A stretch of DNA of 8,092 bases. It comes from an uncultured Lachnospiraceae bacterium. Its GTDB lineage: Bacteria > Bacillota_A > Clostridia > Lachnospirales > Lachnospiraceae. The stretch covers positions 1-8,092 of the forward strand of contig USDU01000112.1 in the NCBI GenBank assembly GCA_900553635.1. Reading direction: 5' to 3'. The position numbers and the translations under genes were made by a program. The notes under the pieces are model-generated. The model did no database searches. It worked only from the letters and a program-made list of their open reading frames with translations, and was not told the DNA's origin. Positions 1 through 7,018 of the stretch are shown here, one piece after another; the stretch's first letter is position 1, and each line of letters opens with the position of its first letter.

Positions 1-54
1 AGTGCGAAAGCTATGATTCCTATAGAGCAAAAAGCCCCTCCGGGGGATCGCACT
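1..54. other. Possible folded element at the window edge (inverted repeat AGTGCGA/TCGCACT)
   Basis: AGTGCGA at 1-7 is the exact reverse complement of TCGCACT at 48-54. Between these arms lie two small potential hairpins: CTAT (11-14) with ATAG (22-25), and CCCC with GGGG around 36-45. Together they could make a three-way junction. Read on the minus strand, the CCCC/GGGG hairpin is followed by CTTTTT, so it could also be the end of a terminator for a minus-strand gene outside the window, although a 4-bp stem is weak. No known riboswitch consensus was recognised. The element touches the window edge and its outer stem may continue upstream. Confidence 0.3.
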
Positions 55-69
55 GGATTCTATTTTTAC

Positions 70-98
70 TGGAAATTTTACCATACATCAAGTATACT
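70..98 (+). promoter_or_regulatory. Candidate sigma-A promoter for the aldo/keto reductase unit
   Basis: A TGGAAA box at 70-75 (4 of 6 to TTGACA) is separated by 17 bases from TATACT at 93-98 (5 of 6 to TATAAT). Transcription would begin near 105, leaving a leader of roughly 35 bases before the chosen start codon. The -10 is good and the -35 mediocre. Confidence 0.45.
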
Positions 99-138
99 GG
101 ATAGCAGAACAGGAAAGTGAATGAAAGGGGAATTATCC

Positions 139-1122
139 ATGTATCAGGCAAGTGAATCAAGATATGAAACCATTCCGTATCATCGCTGTGGGGACAGCGG
201 TCTTTTACTTCCGGCTGTATCCTTAGGCTTCTGGCATAATTTTGGAGATACAGCTTCTTATGAAAATATGAAAAAGCTCTGCTTTACCGCCTTTGATCAG
301 GGCATTACCCATTTTGACCTGGCCAATAACTACGGACCGGAGCCGGGCAGCGCTGAAAAAAATCTGGGGCTGATTCTCCGGGATGAGTTGGGAGCTTACC
401 GGGATGAGCTGATCATCAGTACCAAGGCAGGCTACGATATGTGGCCGGGACCCTACGGCAACTGGGGAAGCCGGAAATATTTGATTGCGAGTCTCGACCA
501 GAGCCTGAAGCGCCTTGGACTCGACTACGTGGATATCTTCTACCATCATCGAATGGATCCGGAGACGCCGTTGGAGGAAACCATGGAGGCCCTGGCCCAG
601 ATTGTACGGAGCGGTAAAGCCCTTTATGTGGGTCTGTCTAATTATAACGGAGAGAAGCTGACCCAGGCAGAGGCCATTTTAAAGGAACTGCATTGCCCGT
701 TTATCATCAATCAGAACCGCTATTCCATCTTTGATCGAACCGTCGAGCAGAACGGTCTGAAGGAGACGGCGGCGAAGCTTCACAAGGGCATTATAGCCTT
801 CAGTCCCCTGGCTCAGGGAATGCTGACAGATCGATATCTTCACGGAATTCCCGAGGACAGTCGAATCCGCACGGATGGCCGCTTCCTGAAGGAAAATGCG
901 CTGACACAGGAGCGGCTGGGACAGATCCGGAAGCTGAATGGGCTGGCGGCTGAAAGGGGACAGACCCTGGCGGAAATGGCACTGGCATGGGTTCTGAAGG
1001 ACGGTATTGTGACCAGCGTGTTGATCGGCGCGTCCAGGCCGGCGCAGATTCTGGATAATATTAAGGCACTGGAAAATACGCATTTTACAGAGGAAGAATT
1101 AAGAATCATAGACCATATTTAA
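139..1122 (+). CDS. yghZ: Aldo/keto reductase, YghZ (L-glyceraldehyde 3-phosphate reductase) type
   Basis: A cytosolic NADPH-dependent aldo/keto reductase of the Kv-beta/YghZ branch. In E. coli, YghZ reduces L-glyceraldehyde 3-phosphate and other aldehydes such as methylglyoxal; the substrate here is inferred from that family. The 327-residue protein shows the full catalytic tetrad: D60 and Y65 in FDLANNYG, K96 in ISTKAGYDMWPGPYG, and H137 in DIFYHHR. The C-terminal cofactor-binding stretch is SVLIGASRPAQILDN. The segments SRKYLIASLDQSLKRLGLDY and SGKALYVGLSNY closely match my memory of E. coli YghZ. The start at 139 is preferred because AAAGGGG sits 8 bases before it and the family begins near MYxA. 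An in-frame ATG at 121 (AGGA 6 bases before it) would add six residues. The protein ends at DHI, about ten residues shorter than E. coli YghZ, with no sign of a frameshift. It is first in a plus-strand run, with 71 bases to nth. Confidence 0.9.
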   Translation: MYQASESRYETIPYHRCGDSGLLLPAVSLGFWHNFGDTASYENMKKLCFTAFDQGITHFDLANNYGPEPGSAEKNLGLILRDELGAYRDELIISTKAGYDMWPGPYGNWGSRKYLIASLDQSLKRLGLDYVDIFYHHRMDPETPLEETMEALAQIVRSGKALYVGLSNYNGEKLTQAEAILKELHCPFIINQNRYSIFDRTVEQNGLKETAAKLHKGIIAFSPLAQGMLTDRYLHGIPEDSRIRTDGRFLKENALTQERLGQIRKLNGLAAERGQTLAEMALAWVLKDGIVTSVLIGASRPAQILDNIKALENTHFTEEELRIIDHI

Positions 1123-1134
1123 CAAAAAGGCGAA

Positions 1135-1165
1135 TACCCTGCAGTCCGAAAAGGACGGCGGGGTA
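1135..1165 (+). other. Intergenic hairpin between the aldo/keto reductase and nth
   Basis: A 31-base hairpin with arms from TACCC (1135) to GGGTA (1165) and a GAAAA loop. Of 13 stacked positions, 12 can pair, including one G-U, with one A/G mismatch. No T-run follows, so it is not an ordinary intrinsic terminator. It lies just upstream of the nth ribosome site (AAAGGAG, 1174-1180) and could act as a processing site, an mRNA stabiliser or a partial pause. The function is unknown. Confidence 0.5.
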
Positions 1166-1193
1166 CAAGTGATAAAGGAGACGACAGATAAGT

Positions 1194-1835
1194 ATGACGA
1201 AGCAGGAACTTGCTTTGGAAGTAATTGACAGATTAAAAAAGGAATATCCGGACGCGGACTGTACCCTGGATTACGATCAGGCCTGGAAGCTGCTGGTCAG
1301 CGTGCGCCTGGCGGCCCAGTGTACCGACGCCCGGGTCAATGTGGTAGTGGAAAAGCTTTATGAAAAATATCCGGATGTGAAGGCTCTTGCGGCGGCTCCG
1401 GTGGAGGATATCGAGGCCATCGTGAAGCCCTGCGGCCTAGGACACAGCAAGGCCCGGGACATCAGCGCCTGTATGAAGGTGCTGGAGGAAAAATACGGCG
1501 GAAATGTACCGACCACCTTCGACGAGCTTCTGGCTCTGCCCGGGGTAGGACGCAAAAGCGCCAATCTGATCATGGGCGACGTCTTTGGCAAGCCCGCCAT
1601 CGTCACCGATACCCACTGCATCCGTCTGGTGAACCGGATGGGGCTGGTGGACGGCATAAAGGATCCGAAAAGGGTGGAAATGGCTCTGTGGAAGCTGATT
1701 CCGCCGGAGGAGGGCAGTGATTTCTGCCACCGCCTGGTCAACCACGGACGGGAGGTCTGCACAGCGCGGACAAAGCCCTATTGTGACCGCTGCTGCTTAA
1801 AGGACATCTGTGCGAAAAATGGAGTAGAGGAGTAA
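1194..1835 (+). CDS. nth: Endonuclease III (DNA glycosylase/AP lyase)
   Basis: A base-excision repair enzyme that removes oxidised pyrimidines from DNA and nicks the abasic site by beta-elimination. The 213-residue length is normal for the family. The helix-hairpin-helix LPGVGRKSA spans 115-123 with catalytic K121, and the catalytic aspartate D139 lies in IVTDTHCIRL. The C-terminal iron-sulfur cluster cysteines are C189, C197, C200 and C206, with an extra C201. The spacing reads C-x7-C-x2-C-x5-C, one residue longer in the first gap than the usual C-x6-C-x2-C-x5-C. The ribosome site AAAGGAG at 1174-1180 is 13 bases from the ATG, which is long, but no other in-frame start is seen nearby. The stop is 4 bases before the next start, and the next gene's ribosome site lies inside the end of nth, so the two are probably coupled. 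Confidence 0.95.
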   Translation: MTKQELALEVIDRLKKEYPDADCTLDYDQAWKLLVSVRLAAQCTDARVNVVVEKLYEKYPDVKALAAAPVEDIEAIVKPCGLGHSKARDISACMKVLEEKYGGNVPTTFDELLALPGVGRKSANLIMGDVFGKPAIVTDTHCIRLVNRMGLVDGIKDPKRVEMALWKLIPPEEGSDFCHRLVNHGREVCTARTKPYCDRCCLKDICAKNGVEE

Positions 1836-1839
1836 AATT

Positions 1840-3042
1840 ATGGAATACGCAGTTGCTACACTGAAGAAGGGCGAAGGACGCGCGCTGAAGGCGGGCGGAG
1901 CCTGGATTTATGATAATGAAATCGAGTCTGTTATGGGTCATTTTGAGGATGGGGATCTGGTTCTCGTCCGGGATTTCGACGGCTACGGGCTGGGAAAGGG
2001 CTTTATTAACCGTCATTCCAAGATTCGGATCCGTATGATGACGAGGAATCCGGAGCAGGAGATTGACCGGGAATTTTTACACAACCGTGTAAAAGCGGCC
2101 TGGGAGTATCGGAAGAAGACGGTGGACACTTCCAGCTGCCGTGTGATTTTCGGCGAGGCGGACTGGATTCCGGGTATGGTCGTAGATAAGTTCTCGGATG
2201 TGCTGGTGGTACAGGCGCTGGCGCTGGGTATCGATCGGATGAAGGAAACGATTATTGAGGAATTAAAGGGGGTACTGGCCGGGGACGGCGTGGAGATTCG
2301 CGGCGTCTATGAGCGAAGTGACGCTAAGGAGCGGGAAAAAGAGGGCATGGAGCGTGTCAAGGGCTTCATCGGCGAACCCTTTGATACCAATGTGGAGATC
2401 GTGGAAAATGGCGTCCGTTACCTGGTTGACGTGAAGGATGGCCAGAAGACCGGATTTTTCCTGGATCAGAAGTATAACCGTCTGGCCATTCAGAAGCTCT
2501 GCAAGGACGCCCGGGTGCTGGACTGCTTTACCCATACGGGTTCCTTTGCGCTGAACGCGGGACTGGCCGGAGCCAAAGAGGTCATCGGCGTGGATGCGTC
2601 GGAGCTTGGCGTACATCAGGCAGAGCTGAACGCGAAGCTGAACGGTCTGGAGAACACGGTGCGTTTTGAATGCGCGGATGTGTTTGACCTGCTGCCGGAT
2701 CTGGAGAAGAAGGGCGAGAAGTTCGACGTGGTAATCCTCGATCCGCCGGCCTTTACCAAATCCCGCAATTCCATCAAGAACGCCACCAAGGGTTACCGGG
2801 AAATCAATATGCGCGGCCTGAAGCTGGTGAAGGACGGAGGCTTTCTGGCCACCTGCTCCTGCTCCCATTTCATGAGCTACGAGTTGTTTACCCAGACCAT
2901 CGCCCAGGCGGCAAAGAGCGTCCACAAACGGATTCGCCAGGTAGAATACCGGACCCAGGCTCCGGATCATCCGATTCTCTGGGCAGCGGACGAGTCTTAT
3001 TACCTGAAATTTTATATCTTCCAGGTTTGTGAGGAAAAATAG
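1840..3042 (+). CDS. rlmI: Class I SAM-dependent rRNA methyltransferase, RlmI-like (PUA plus Rossmann domain)
   Basis: A member of the COG1092/RlmI family. E. coli RlmI makes m5C1962 in 23S rRNA; the same target here is inferred. The 400-residue length matches RlmI (about 396). An N-terminal PUA-type RNA-binding domain covers about residues 1-75 (AWIYDNEIES, GYGLGKGFIN). A central region ends in GQKTGFFLDQ (201-210), a hallmark of the family. The SAM-binding motif I is VLDCFTHTGSFAL (226-238), the following acidic position is D252 in VDAS, the motif IV equivalent is DPPAF (301-305), and a Cys-rich TCSCSHFM (338-345) follows. GAGGAG at 1827-1832, inside the end of nth, is 7 bases from the ATG. 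Only two bases separate its stop from the next methyltransferase gene. The family call is firm; the exact target base is less so. Confidence 0.9.
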   Translation: MEYAVATLKKGEGRALKAGGAWIYDNEIESVMGHFEDGDLVLVRDFDGYGLGKGFINRHSKIRIRMMTRNPEQEIDREFLHNRVKAAWEYRKKTVDTSSCRVIFGEADWIPGMVVDKFSDVLVVQALALGIDRMKETIIEELKGVLAGDGVEIRGVYERSDAKEREKEGMERVKGFIGEPFDTNVEIVENGVRYLVDVKDGQKTGFFLDQKYNRLAIQKLCKDARVLDCFTHTGSFALNAGLAGAKEVIGVDASELGVHQAELNAKLNGLENTVRFECADVFDLLPDLEKKGEKFDVVILDPPAFTKSRNSIKNATKGYREINMRGLKLVKDGGFLATCSCSHFMSYELFTQTIAQAAKSVHKRIRQVEYRTQAPDHPILWAADESYYLKFYIFQVCEEK

Positions 3043-3044
3043 GG

Positions 3045-4511
3045 ATGCAGCTACCGGAATTATTTGAAGAAAAAATGAAAGGTCTTCTGGGAGCAGAATA
3101 TGAGGACTTCCTGGCAGGCTATGAAAAGGAACGGCATCAGGCCCTCCGGGTGAATCCGGCGAAGATTTCCGCAGAAGAGTTTGCGCGGATCAGCCCCTTT
3201 ACGCTGGAACCTGTGCCCTGGGCGAAAAATGGCTTTTATTATGGAACGGAGGATCGGCCCGGCAGGCATCCCTGGCATGAGGCAGGCGTCTACTATATCC
3301 AGGAGCCCAGCGCCATGGTTCCGGCCTCCCGCCTCCCCATTGAGGAGGGAGACCGGGTGCTGGATCTCTGCGCGGCTCCCGGCGGAAAAAGCACCCAGCT
3401 GGCGGCGGCCATGGAAGGAAGGGGACTTCTGATATCCAATGAGATTCATCCGGCCCGGGCAAAAATTCTCTCTTCCAATATCGAACGGATGGGAATTTTG
3501 AACGCAGTGGTGACAAATGAAGCACCGGAGCGTCTTGCACCTCATTTTCCGGCGTTCTTTGACCGGATTGTGGTGGATGCGCCCTGCTCCGGCGAGGGTA
3601 TGTTCCGAAAAGAGGAGCAGGCTGTCAGCCAGTGGAGTCAGGATAATGTGGATCTCTGCGCAAAACGGCAGCAGGACATTCTCGAAGAGGCCGCGAAGAT
3701 GCTGCGGCCCGGCGGGGTGTTAGTCTATTCTACCTGCACCTTCGCACCGGAGGAGGACGAGGAGAGCATAGTGCGCTTTCTTCTGAAGCATCCGGAGTTC
3801 TCGGTGAAAAAGACCGAGGCTTATGAAGGCTTTGCCCCGGGCAGACCGGAGTGGGTGAAGCTGACGGATGAGGAGAAGGAAAGTGTCAGTGTGGAGCGGT
3901 TGGAAGCAGTTCTGGCGTCTGTGAAGGATACCTTCCGGCTGTGGCCCCATAAGCTGAACGGGGAAGGGCATTACGCGGCGGTGCTTGAAAAGGCAGACGG
4001 AAACCAGGGAGAAGAGTTAAGCACCCTTCGAATCGAAAAAACGGAGCGGAAAAATCGAAAAAACGGAAAGAGCTCCGGTAAATCCGGCGTCGTGTCCGCG
4101 GAAGCGGAAGCCTGGAAGCTCTACAGGGAATTTGCCGCAGATACGCTGGTTCACGGTCACGAGGGTATCCCCATGCTCTTTGGAGAACAGCTGTACCTGC
4201 TGCCCTGTGAGCTGAACCTGGAGGGCCTTAAGGTCCTGCGCCCCGGTCTTCATCTGGGGACGGTTAAAAAGAACCGTTTTGAACCGGCCCACGCCCTGGC
4301 TCTGGCATTGAAAGCGCAGGACGTAAAGCGCAGCGTCTCCTACGGGTCAGATTCCCGGGAAATCAGGGCCTGGCTGTCCGGCGAGAGCCTGGAGGGATCT
4401 GACGGCAGGGGATGGACGCTGGTACAGACCGACGGCTTCTCCCTTGGCTGGGGCAAGCAGGCAGGCGGCATTCTGAAAAATCATTACCCCAAGGGGCTTC
4501 GGAAACAATAA
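3045..4511 (+). CDS. rsmF: rRNA (cytosine-5) methyltransferase, RsmF/NOL1-NOP2-Sun family
   Basis: A 488-residue RNA m5C methyltransferase. E. coli RsmF modifies C1407 of 16S rRNA; Firmicute relatives may modify several nearby cytosines, so the site is inferred. A short N-terminal domain with HQALRVNPAKIS leads into the catalytic core. Motif I is VLDLCAAPGGKSTQLA (105-120), motif IV is DAPCSGEG with the releasing C181, and motif VI is YSTCTFAPEEDEES with the nucleophile C231. RLWPHKLNGEGHY (298-310) is typical of this branch. A basic low-complexity linker at about 330-348 (many K, R, N, S) joins a C-terminal PUA-like RNA-binding region. GAGGA at 3031-3035 is 9 bases from the ATG. It follows the rlmI-like gene almost directly, so two m5C rRNA methyltransferases are co-expressed. 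No convincing terminator follows. Confidence 0.93.
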   Translation: MQLPELFEEKMKGLLGAEYEDFLAGYEKERHQALRVNPAKISAEEFARISPFTLEPVPWAKNGFYYGTEDRPGRHPWHEAGVYYIQEPSAMVPASRLPIEEGDRVLDLCAAPGGKSTQLAAAMEGRGLLISNEIHPARAKILSSNIERMGILNAVVTNEAPERLAPHFPAFFDRIVVDAPCSGEGMFRKEEQAVSQWSQDNVDLCAKRQQDILEEAAKMLRPGGVLVYSTCTFAPEEDEESIVRFLLKHPEFSVKKTEAYEGFAPGRPEWVKLTDEEKESVSVERLEAVLASVKDTFRLWPHKLNGEGHYAAVLEKADGNQGEELSTLRIEKTERKNRKNGKSSGKSGVVSAEAEAWKLYREFAADTLVHGHEGIPMLFGEQLYLLPCELNLEGLKVLRPGLHLGTVKKNRFEPAHALALALKAQDVKRSVSYGSDSREIRAWLSGESLEGSDGRGWTLVQTDGFSLGWGKQAGGILKNHYPKGLRKQ

Positions 4512-4565
4512 CAAATATTTTTTGTGCAAATATAACACAAACACAAAATAAAACCACCATTTACA

Positions 4566-4594
4566 TTGACAAAAGTGACAAAAAGTGGCAAAAT
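4566..4594 (+). promoter_or_regulatory. Promoter for the sirtuin-xpt-yitT unit
   Basis: A perfect TTGACA -35 box at 4566-4571 is followed by a 17-base spacer and CAAAAT at 4589-4594 (4 of 6 to TATAAT), preceded by TGG as in an extended -10. It lies in an AT-rich gap after rsmF. Transcription would begin near 4601, leaving a leader of about 80 bases. The TTG of this -35 box also begins an open frame that runs into the sirtuin, which can mislead start prediction. Confidence 0.65.
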
Positions 4595-4602
4595 AAAAAC
4601 AA

Positions 4603-4645
4603 GGCAGAGCCCAGACATAAAACGCAGCTCAGAAGCGGAACTGCC
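4603..4645 (+). other. Potential stem in the sirtuin mRNA leader
   Basis: GGCA at 4603-4606 can pair with TGCC at 4642-4645, and GAGC at 4607-4610 with GCTC at 4627-4630, giving a two-part imperfect stem in the roughly 80-base leader between the promoter and the ribosome site (GGGGAGG near 4664-4670). No known riboswitch was recognised. The pairing is short and could be chance. Confidence 0.2.
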
Positions 4646-4679
4646 GGATTATCAAAACTTTCGTGGGGAGGCTTTTCTT

Positions 4680-5408
4680 ATGAATGATTATGAACTGATC
4701 CGAAATATTCTGGACAAAAGCAGGTATACGGTAGCCATGTGCGGCACGGATATGATGAAGGAATCCGGTATGCCAAGCTTAAGAGCTCCTGAGATTGCCT
4801 ATCAGGTGGAGCAGGAGTTTGGTTATTCGCCGGAGGAGATTTTTTCTTCGATATTTTACGTGAACCGCCCGGAGACCTTTTTTAAATACTATCGGGAATG
4901 GATGCTGAAGCCCCATCTGGAACCGAGCGCCGGTTTTTACGCACTGGCGGAGCTGGAGCGGCGGGGAAAGCTTCAGTGCAGCATCGCCAATAATGTGCAT
5001 AACCTGCCGGGCCGGGCGGGCTGTCAGAAGGTACTGAATCTGCATGGAACCATTTACGATAATGAGTGTCCCAGATGTGGCAGAAAGTATTCGATGGAGT
5101 ATATACGTGACGCGAAGCGGGTTCCTCTGTGTGAGGACTGCATGGCGGTGATTCGCCCGAAGGTACTGCTCTTTGGGGAACAGGTGGACAACCGGATGAT
5201 GACCGCGGCTGCGGAGGAGATCGCGAAGGCGGATGTACTGCTGCTTCTTGGTACCTCGATTGGCTCGGGGCTTTGCGAGCGGTATGTGAAGTATTTTGAA
5301 GGCGAGACCCTGATTATCATCAACGCGGCGGAGCATTTTACCGACGCGAAGGCGGATATTGTGCTGCGGGAAGAGGTAAAGACGGCACTGCCGAAGATTG
5401 TGCTGTGA
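4680..5408 (+). CDS. Divergent Sir2-family (sirtuin-like) protein
   Basis: A 242-residue protein with the sirtuin plan: a Rossmann NAD-binding fold with an inserted zinc ribbon. The histidine that acts as base in sirtuins is present (H122 in LNLHG). The zinc cysteines are C130, C133, C151 and C154. IRPKVLLFGE (158-167) and LLLLGTSIGSG (187-197) match family motifs. However, the glycine-rich GAGxS loop reads CGTDM (21-25), the GIPDFRS region reads GMPSLRAP (30-37), and the QNID motif aligns with NNVH (104-107), putting histidine in place of the aspartate. True NAD-dependent deacylation is therefore uncertain. The start at 4680 is chosen because GGGGAGG lies about 9 bases upstream; an upstream TTG at 4566 is a -35 box. 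It is first in a unit with xpt (84 bases on) and yitT. Confidence 0.8.
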   Translation: MNDYELIRNILDKSRYTVAMCGTDMMKESGMPSLRAPEIAYQVEQEFGYSPEEIFSSIFYVNRPETFFKYYREWMLKPHLEPSAGFYALAELERRGKLQCSIANNVHNLPGRAGCQKVLNLHGTIYDNECPRCGRKYSMEYIRDAKRVPLCEDCMAVIRPKVLLFGEQVDNRMMTAAAEEIAKADVLLLLGTSIGSGLCERYVKYFEGETLIIINAAEHFTDAKADIVLREEVKTALPKIVL

Positions 5409-5435
5409 AACATCGGCAGGGAGCTGACAGTGGCG

Positions 5436-5450
5436 GTCCTGAAAGAGGAC
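5436..5450 (+). other. Small hairpin between the sirtuin gene and xpt
   Basis: GTCCT (5436-5440), loop GAAAG, AGGAC (5446-5450), followed by GGAGCGGG and the palindrome GCTTAAGC at 5458-5465. It resembles the core of the 1144-1161 hairpin (GTCC, A-rich loop, GGACGG, G-run). No T-run follows, so it is not a terminator. There is no purine riboswitch in this 84-base gap. Confidence 0.3.
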
Positions 5451-5492
5451 GGAGCGGGCTTAAGCTTAGGTGACTGACTGGAGGACAAACAT

Positions 5493-6062
5493 ATGAAAGC
5501 ACTGGAAGAAAAGATATTGCAGGAAGGCGAAGTCGTTGACGGGGACATCCTGAAGGTAGACGGTTTTGTAAACCATCAGGTGGACGCACTGCTGATGGAA
5601 GAAATTGGAAAAGACATGGCGGAGCATTTTAAGGGACAGGGCATCACCAAGGTGTTCACCATTGAATCCTCGGGGATTGCGCCGGCCTTATTTACAGCGA
5701 AGGAGCTTGGGGTTCCGCTGGTGATTCTGAAGAAGCAGCAGACCGCGGACAGCCTGAAGACCGAGGTGTGGCAGACTGAGGTAGTATCTTATACGAAGGA
5801 TACCTCTTACCGTCTGACATTGGCGAAGAACTATATTTCCGATGAGGATCATGTGCTGATCGTTGATGATTTTCTGGCCAATGGCGAGGCAGCCACCGGA
5901 GCCATCCGTCTGATCCGCAAGGCCCATGCCACCGTGGCCGGTCTTGGCGTGCTTATCGAGAAGGCATTTCAGCCGGGACGTGAGAAGCTGGAGAGTCAGG
6001 GTATCCATGTATACGCCCAGGCAAGCATCAAGGCTTTCGAGAACGGGAAAGTGGTATTTTAG
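5493..6062 (+). CDS. xpt: Xanthine phosphoribosyltransferase
   Basis: A cytosolic purine-salvage enzyme that converts xanthine and PRPP to XMP, feeding GMP synthesis. Its 189 residues are close to the 194 of B. subtilis Xpt. The PRPP-binding motif is VLIVDDFLANGEAA (121-134), ESSGIAPA is at 58-65, and the base-recognition loop region IEKAFQPGR is near 155-163. All of these are distinctive for Xpt rather than other PRTases. GGAGG at 5480-5484 is 8 bases before the ATG. In B. subtilis, xpt has a purine riboswitch and lies beside pbuX; neither is present here, so it probably depends on the promoter upstream of the sirtuin. Its stop codon directly abuts the start of the next gene. Confidence 0.95.
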   Translation: MKALEEKILQEGEVVDGDILKVDGFVNHQVDALLMEEIGKDMAEHFKGQGITKVFTIESSGIAPALFTAKELGVPLVILKKQQTADSLKTEVWQTEVVSYTKDTSYRLTLAKNYISDEDHVLIVDDFLANGEAATGAIRLIRKAHATVAGLGVLIEKAFQPGREKLESQGIHVYAQASIKAFENGKVVF

Positions 6063-6974
6063 ATGAAAAAGGACAGAACAGGCGCGGACGCAGCAGTCCG
6101 CGCCTTTGAAAAGAGCGATATTTCCCAGGTTCTGATTACCATCGGTGGAATGCTGATTTACGCCATCGGTATCAATAATTTTATCGTCCCGGCAGGCCTG
6201 TACAGCGGCGGCGTCATGGGTATCAGCCAGATTATCCGTACCATTCTGGTGCAGTACGCGCACTTGAATTTCGGCGGAACGGATATTGCGGGTATCATCA
6301 GTTTGATTTTGAATCTGCCGCTTTTTGTGCTGGCTTATATGTCGGTGGGACGGCATTTTTTCTGGAAAACGGTTATCTGCGTCGTGAGCCAGTCTCTGTT
6401 CCTGACACTGATTCCGATTCCTGCCAGTCCCATTGTGGAGGATACGATTACGGCGACCCTGATTGGCGGTATTATCGTGGGAGCCGGAATCGGTGTTTCC
6501 CTTCAGAGTGGTGGCTGCAGCGGCGGAATTGATATCCTGGGCATGTATTTTACAAAGAAGTACAATGGTTTTAGCGTGGGAAAGCTGAATTTGGTTATCA
6601 ATCTGCTGATTTACGCGTCCTGTGCCCTGCTGTTTGATATTAAGGTCGTAATTTACTGTATTATCTACGCGGCGGTCAACACGCTGATGGTGGATAAGAC
6701 TCACACCCAGAATATCCGGACGGCGGTGATTATCATTACCAAGGAAGATCCGGATAAAATCAAGCATTATATCATGGACGAGCTGGCCAGGGGCGTCACT
6801 CACTGGGATGCAATCGCAGGTTATACGGACGAAAGGTCCCATATCCTTTTTACGGTCATGTCCAAGCATGAGCTGTCCATGCTGAAGCAGGAAATGAAAT
6901 ATATCGACCCGAAGGCCTTCGTGGTCAGCAAGGATAATGTGGGAATTGATGGAAGATTCGCGAAACATCTGTAA
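6063..6974 (+). CDS. YitT family membrane protein (YitT_membrane plus DUF2179)
   Basis: A 303-residue integral membrane protein of unknown biochemical role. About five to six hydrophobic segments are visible, near 23-43, 50-66 (weak), 76-96, 100-120, 130-150 and 174-208 (long, perhaps two). The family signature GGCSGGIDILG (150-160) resembles the common GGSxGGTDIL of YitT proteins. The cytosolic C-terminal DUF2179 domain covers about 220-296, with ITKEDPDKI, ARGVTHWDAIAGYTDE and VSKDNVGIDG. It starts directly after the xpt stop with only a weak ribosome site (GGGAAAG, 6045-6051), so translation is probably coupled to xpt. It ends the unit just before a strong terminator. Transport of a purine-related compound is a possible reading of the neighbourhood but is only a guess. 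Confidence 0.9.
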   Translation: MKKDRTGADAAVRAFEKSDISQVLITIGGMLIYAIGINNFIVPAGLYSGGVMGISQIIRTILVQYAHLNFGGTDIAGIISLILNLPLFVLAYMSVGRHFFWKTVICVVSQSLFLTLIPIPASPIVEDTITATLIGGIIVGAGIGVSLQSGGCSGGIDILGMYFTKKYNGFSVGKLNLVINLLIYASCALLFDIKVVIYCIIYAAVNTLMVDKTHTQNIRTAVIIITKEDPDKIKHYIMDELARGVTHWDAIAGYTDERSHILFTVMSKHELSMLKQEMKYIDPKAFVVSKDNVGIDGRFAKHL

Positions 6975-6987
6975 AATAAGATGATTT

Positions 6988-7018
6988 GGCCCCGAGGCAT
7001 GCGCTTCGGGGCCTTTTT
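6988..7018 (+). terminator. Rho-independent terminator after yitT
   Basis: An 11-bp stem (GGCCCCGAGGC with GCTTCGGGGCC, one G-U pair) closes a 4-base ATGC loop and is followed directly by TTTTT at 7014-7018. It lies 13 bases after the yitT stop and ends the sirtuin-xpt-yitT unit. Confidence 0.93.

Noticed and set aside
2263..2970. A 235-codon minus-strand frame
   Set aside because: Antisense to the rlmI-like gene, with no family resemblance and no ribosome site noted.
4512..4540. Terminator after rsmF
   Set aside because: Only a 6-bp all-AT stem (ATATTT/AAATAT) is present, with the T-run on the wrong side; too weak to call.
4566..4679. TTG start extending the sirtuin by 38 residues
   Set aside because: The TTG is part of a perfect TTGACA -35 box with a matching -10; the added residues are not sirtuin-like, and GGGGAGG sits properly before the ATG at 4680.
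5409..5492. Purine riboswitch before xpt
   Set aside because: The conserved purine-aptamer core and junction sequences are absent, and the gap is too short for an aptamer plus expression platform.
5688..6968. A 426-codon open frame on the minus strand
   Set aside because: It runs antisense to xpt and yitT, both clear families with ribosome sites; its translation is rich in H, Q, N and D with no recognisable domain, typical of an antisense shadow in GC-richer DNA.
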